DNA of 6,570 nt, taken from assembly GCA_002401565.1 (NCBI GenBank), contig NVTL01000001.1:16187-22756 (forward strand), read 5' to 3'. The stretch comes from Rhodospirillaceae bacterium (GTDB taxonomy: Bacteria > Pseudomonadota > Alphaproteobacteria > Rhodospirillales > Magnetovibrionaceae). The notes under the pieces were generated by a model that was given only the letters and a program-made list of their open reading frames with translations, searched no databases and was not told the origin of the DNA. Made by a program: the position numbers and the translations under genes. Below are positions 6,321-6,570 of this stretch, in pieces (position 1 is the stretch's first letter; each line of letters starts with the position of its first letter).

Positions 6321-6570
6321 TTATTTGGCGAACCAATTAAACAAAGACTTCACGCTTTCGGTGAACAGGGTGGTGATGCGCCAGGTGTCATTTGTGGCTT
6401 TTCTGAGGGTTTCGGCGAAGTTTTCGTCGATTGGGGCGTCTTTGATGTCTTGGGCTAAGTCACGGGCATTGTTGAGGTTGACAATTTTTTGTCCGCCCGA
6501 CGAAAGACTGACCGTATCTTGGATATTGCGGTCTTGAAGACGCGCCACAAGTGGGTCTGTTTCGCCCGTA
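6321..6570 (-). CDS. C-terminal fragment of an unrecognised protein, continuing beyond the right edge
   Basis: The frame is open from the right edge to TAA at 6323-6321 and gives 82 residues, starting TGETDPLVARLQDRN and ending SVKSLFNWFAK. A GTG at 6548 could be read as a start, but the seven codons to its right remain open and have no stop, so this is more likely the tail of a longer gene. The fragment is mostly hydrophilic and probably helical, with a run of short charged helices (NNARDLAQDIKD, ENFAETLRKA) and an aromatic amphipathic end. No motif identifies its family. It is on the same strand as ppiD and 118 bases upstream of it. Confidence 0.6.
   Translation of the reverse strand, partial: TGETDPLVARLQDRNIQDTVSLSSGGQKIVNLNNARDLAQDIKDAPIDENFAETLRKATNDTWRITTLFTESVKSLFNWFAK

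Overview
The window reads almost entirely on the minus strand. It looks like an alphaproteobacterial chromosome, most likely a Rhodospirillales-type lineage of moderate GC. The basis is the gene pair ppiD-trpE: the SurA_N/PpiD protein has a typical alphaproteobacterial N-terminus and sits directly upstream of a stand-alone trpE. The taxonomy is an inference from gene order and protein character, not from a search.

From right to left, which is the direction of transcription:
(1) 6321-6570: the C-terminal 82 residues of an unrecognised gene that enters from the right edge.
(2) 6203-6320: a gap with a good sigma-70-type promoter (TTGCCG-17-TATGAT).
(3) 4310-6202: a PpiD-like membrane-anchored periplasmic chaperone.
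(4) 2755-4284: trpE, anthranilate synthase component I, separated from ppiD by 25 bases that contain part of a perfect 13-bp tandem duplication.
(5) 2220-2729: an exported diheme cytochrome c of the DHC type, 25 bases after trpE, followed by a strong intrinsic terminator.
(6) 935-2137: an exported protein made almost wholly of HEAT repeats, starting only 26 bases after the terminator's T-run.
(7) 813-934: a gap with a near-perfect long palindrome.
(8) 1-812: the N-terminal 270 codons of a SIR2-like (SIR2_2 type) protein that runs off the left edge.

Items 3 to 5, and probably 6 by read-through, are likely one transcription unit. It mixes envelope protein folding, the first step of tryptophan synthesis and periplasmic electron transfer. 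trpE is not followed by trpG, so the usual trpEG(DC) arrangement appears broken here.

The most notable item is the SIR2-like gene. It keeps the NAD-binding and catalytic-type motifs of the bacterial anti-phage SIR2 effectors (GTGFS, TTNYD, HIHG, GYSLGD) and lacks the zinc cysteines of CobB deacetylases. It is visibly more AT-rich than its neighbours and has a hairpin-forming palindrome abutting its ribosome binding site. This suggests the edge of a defence or accessory island continuing to the left of the window. What system it belongs to cannot be decided here, because its C-terminus and any partner gene lie outside.
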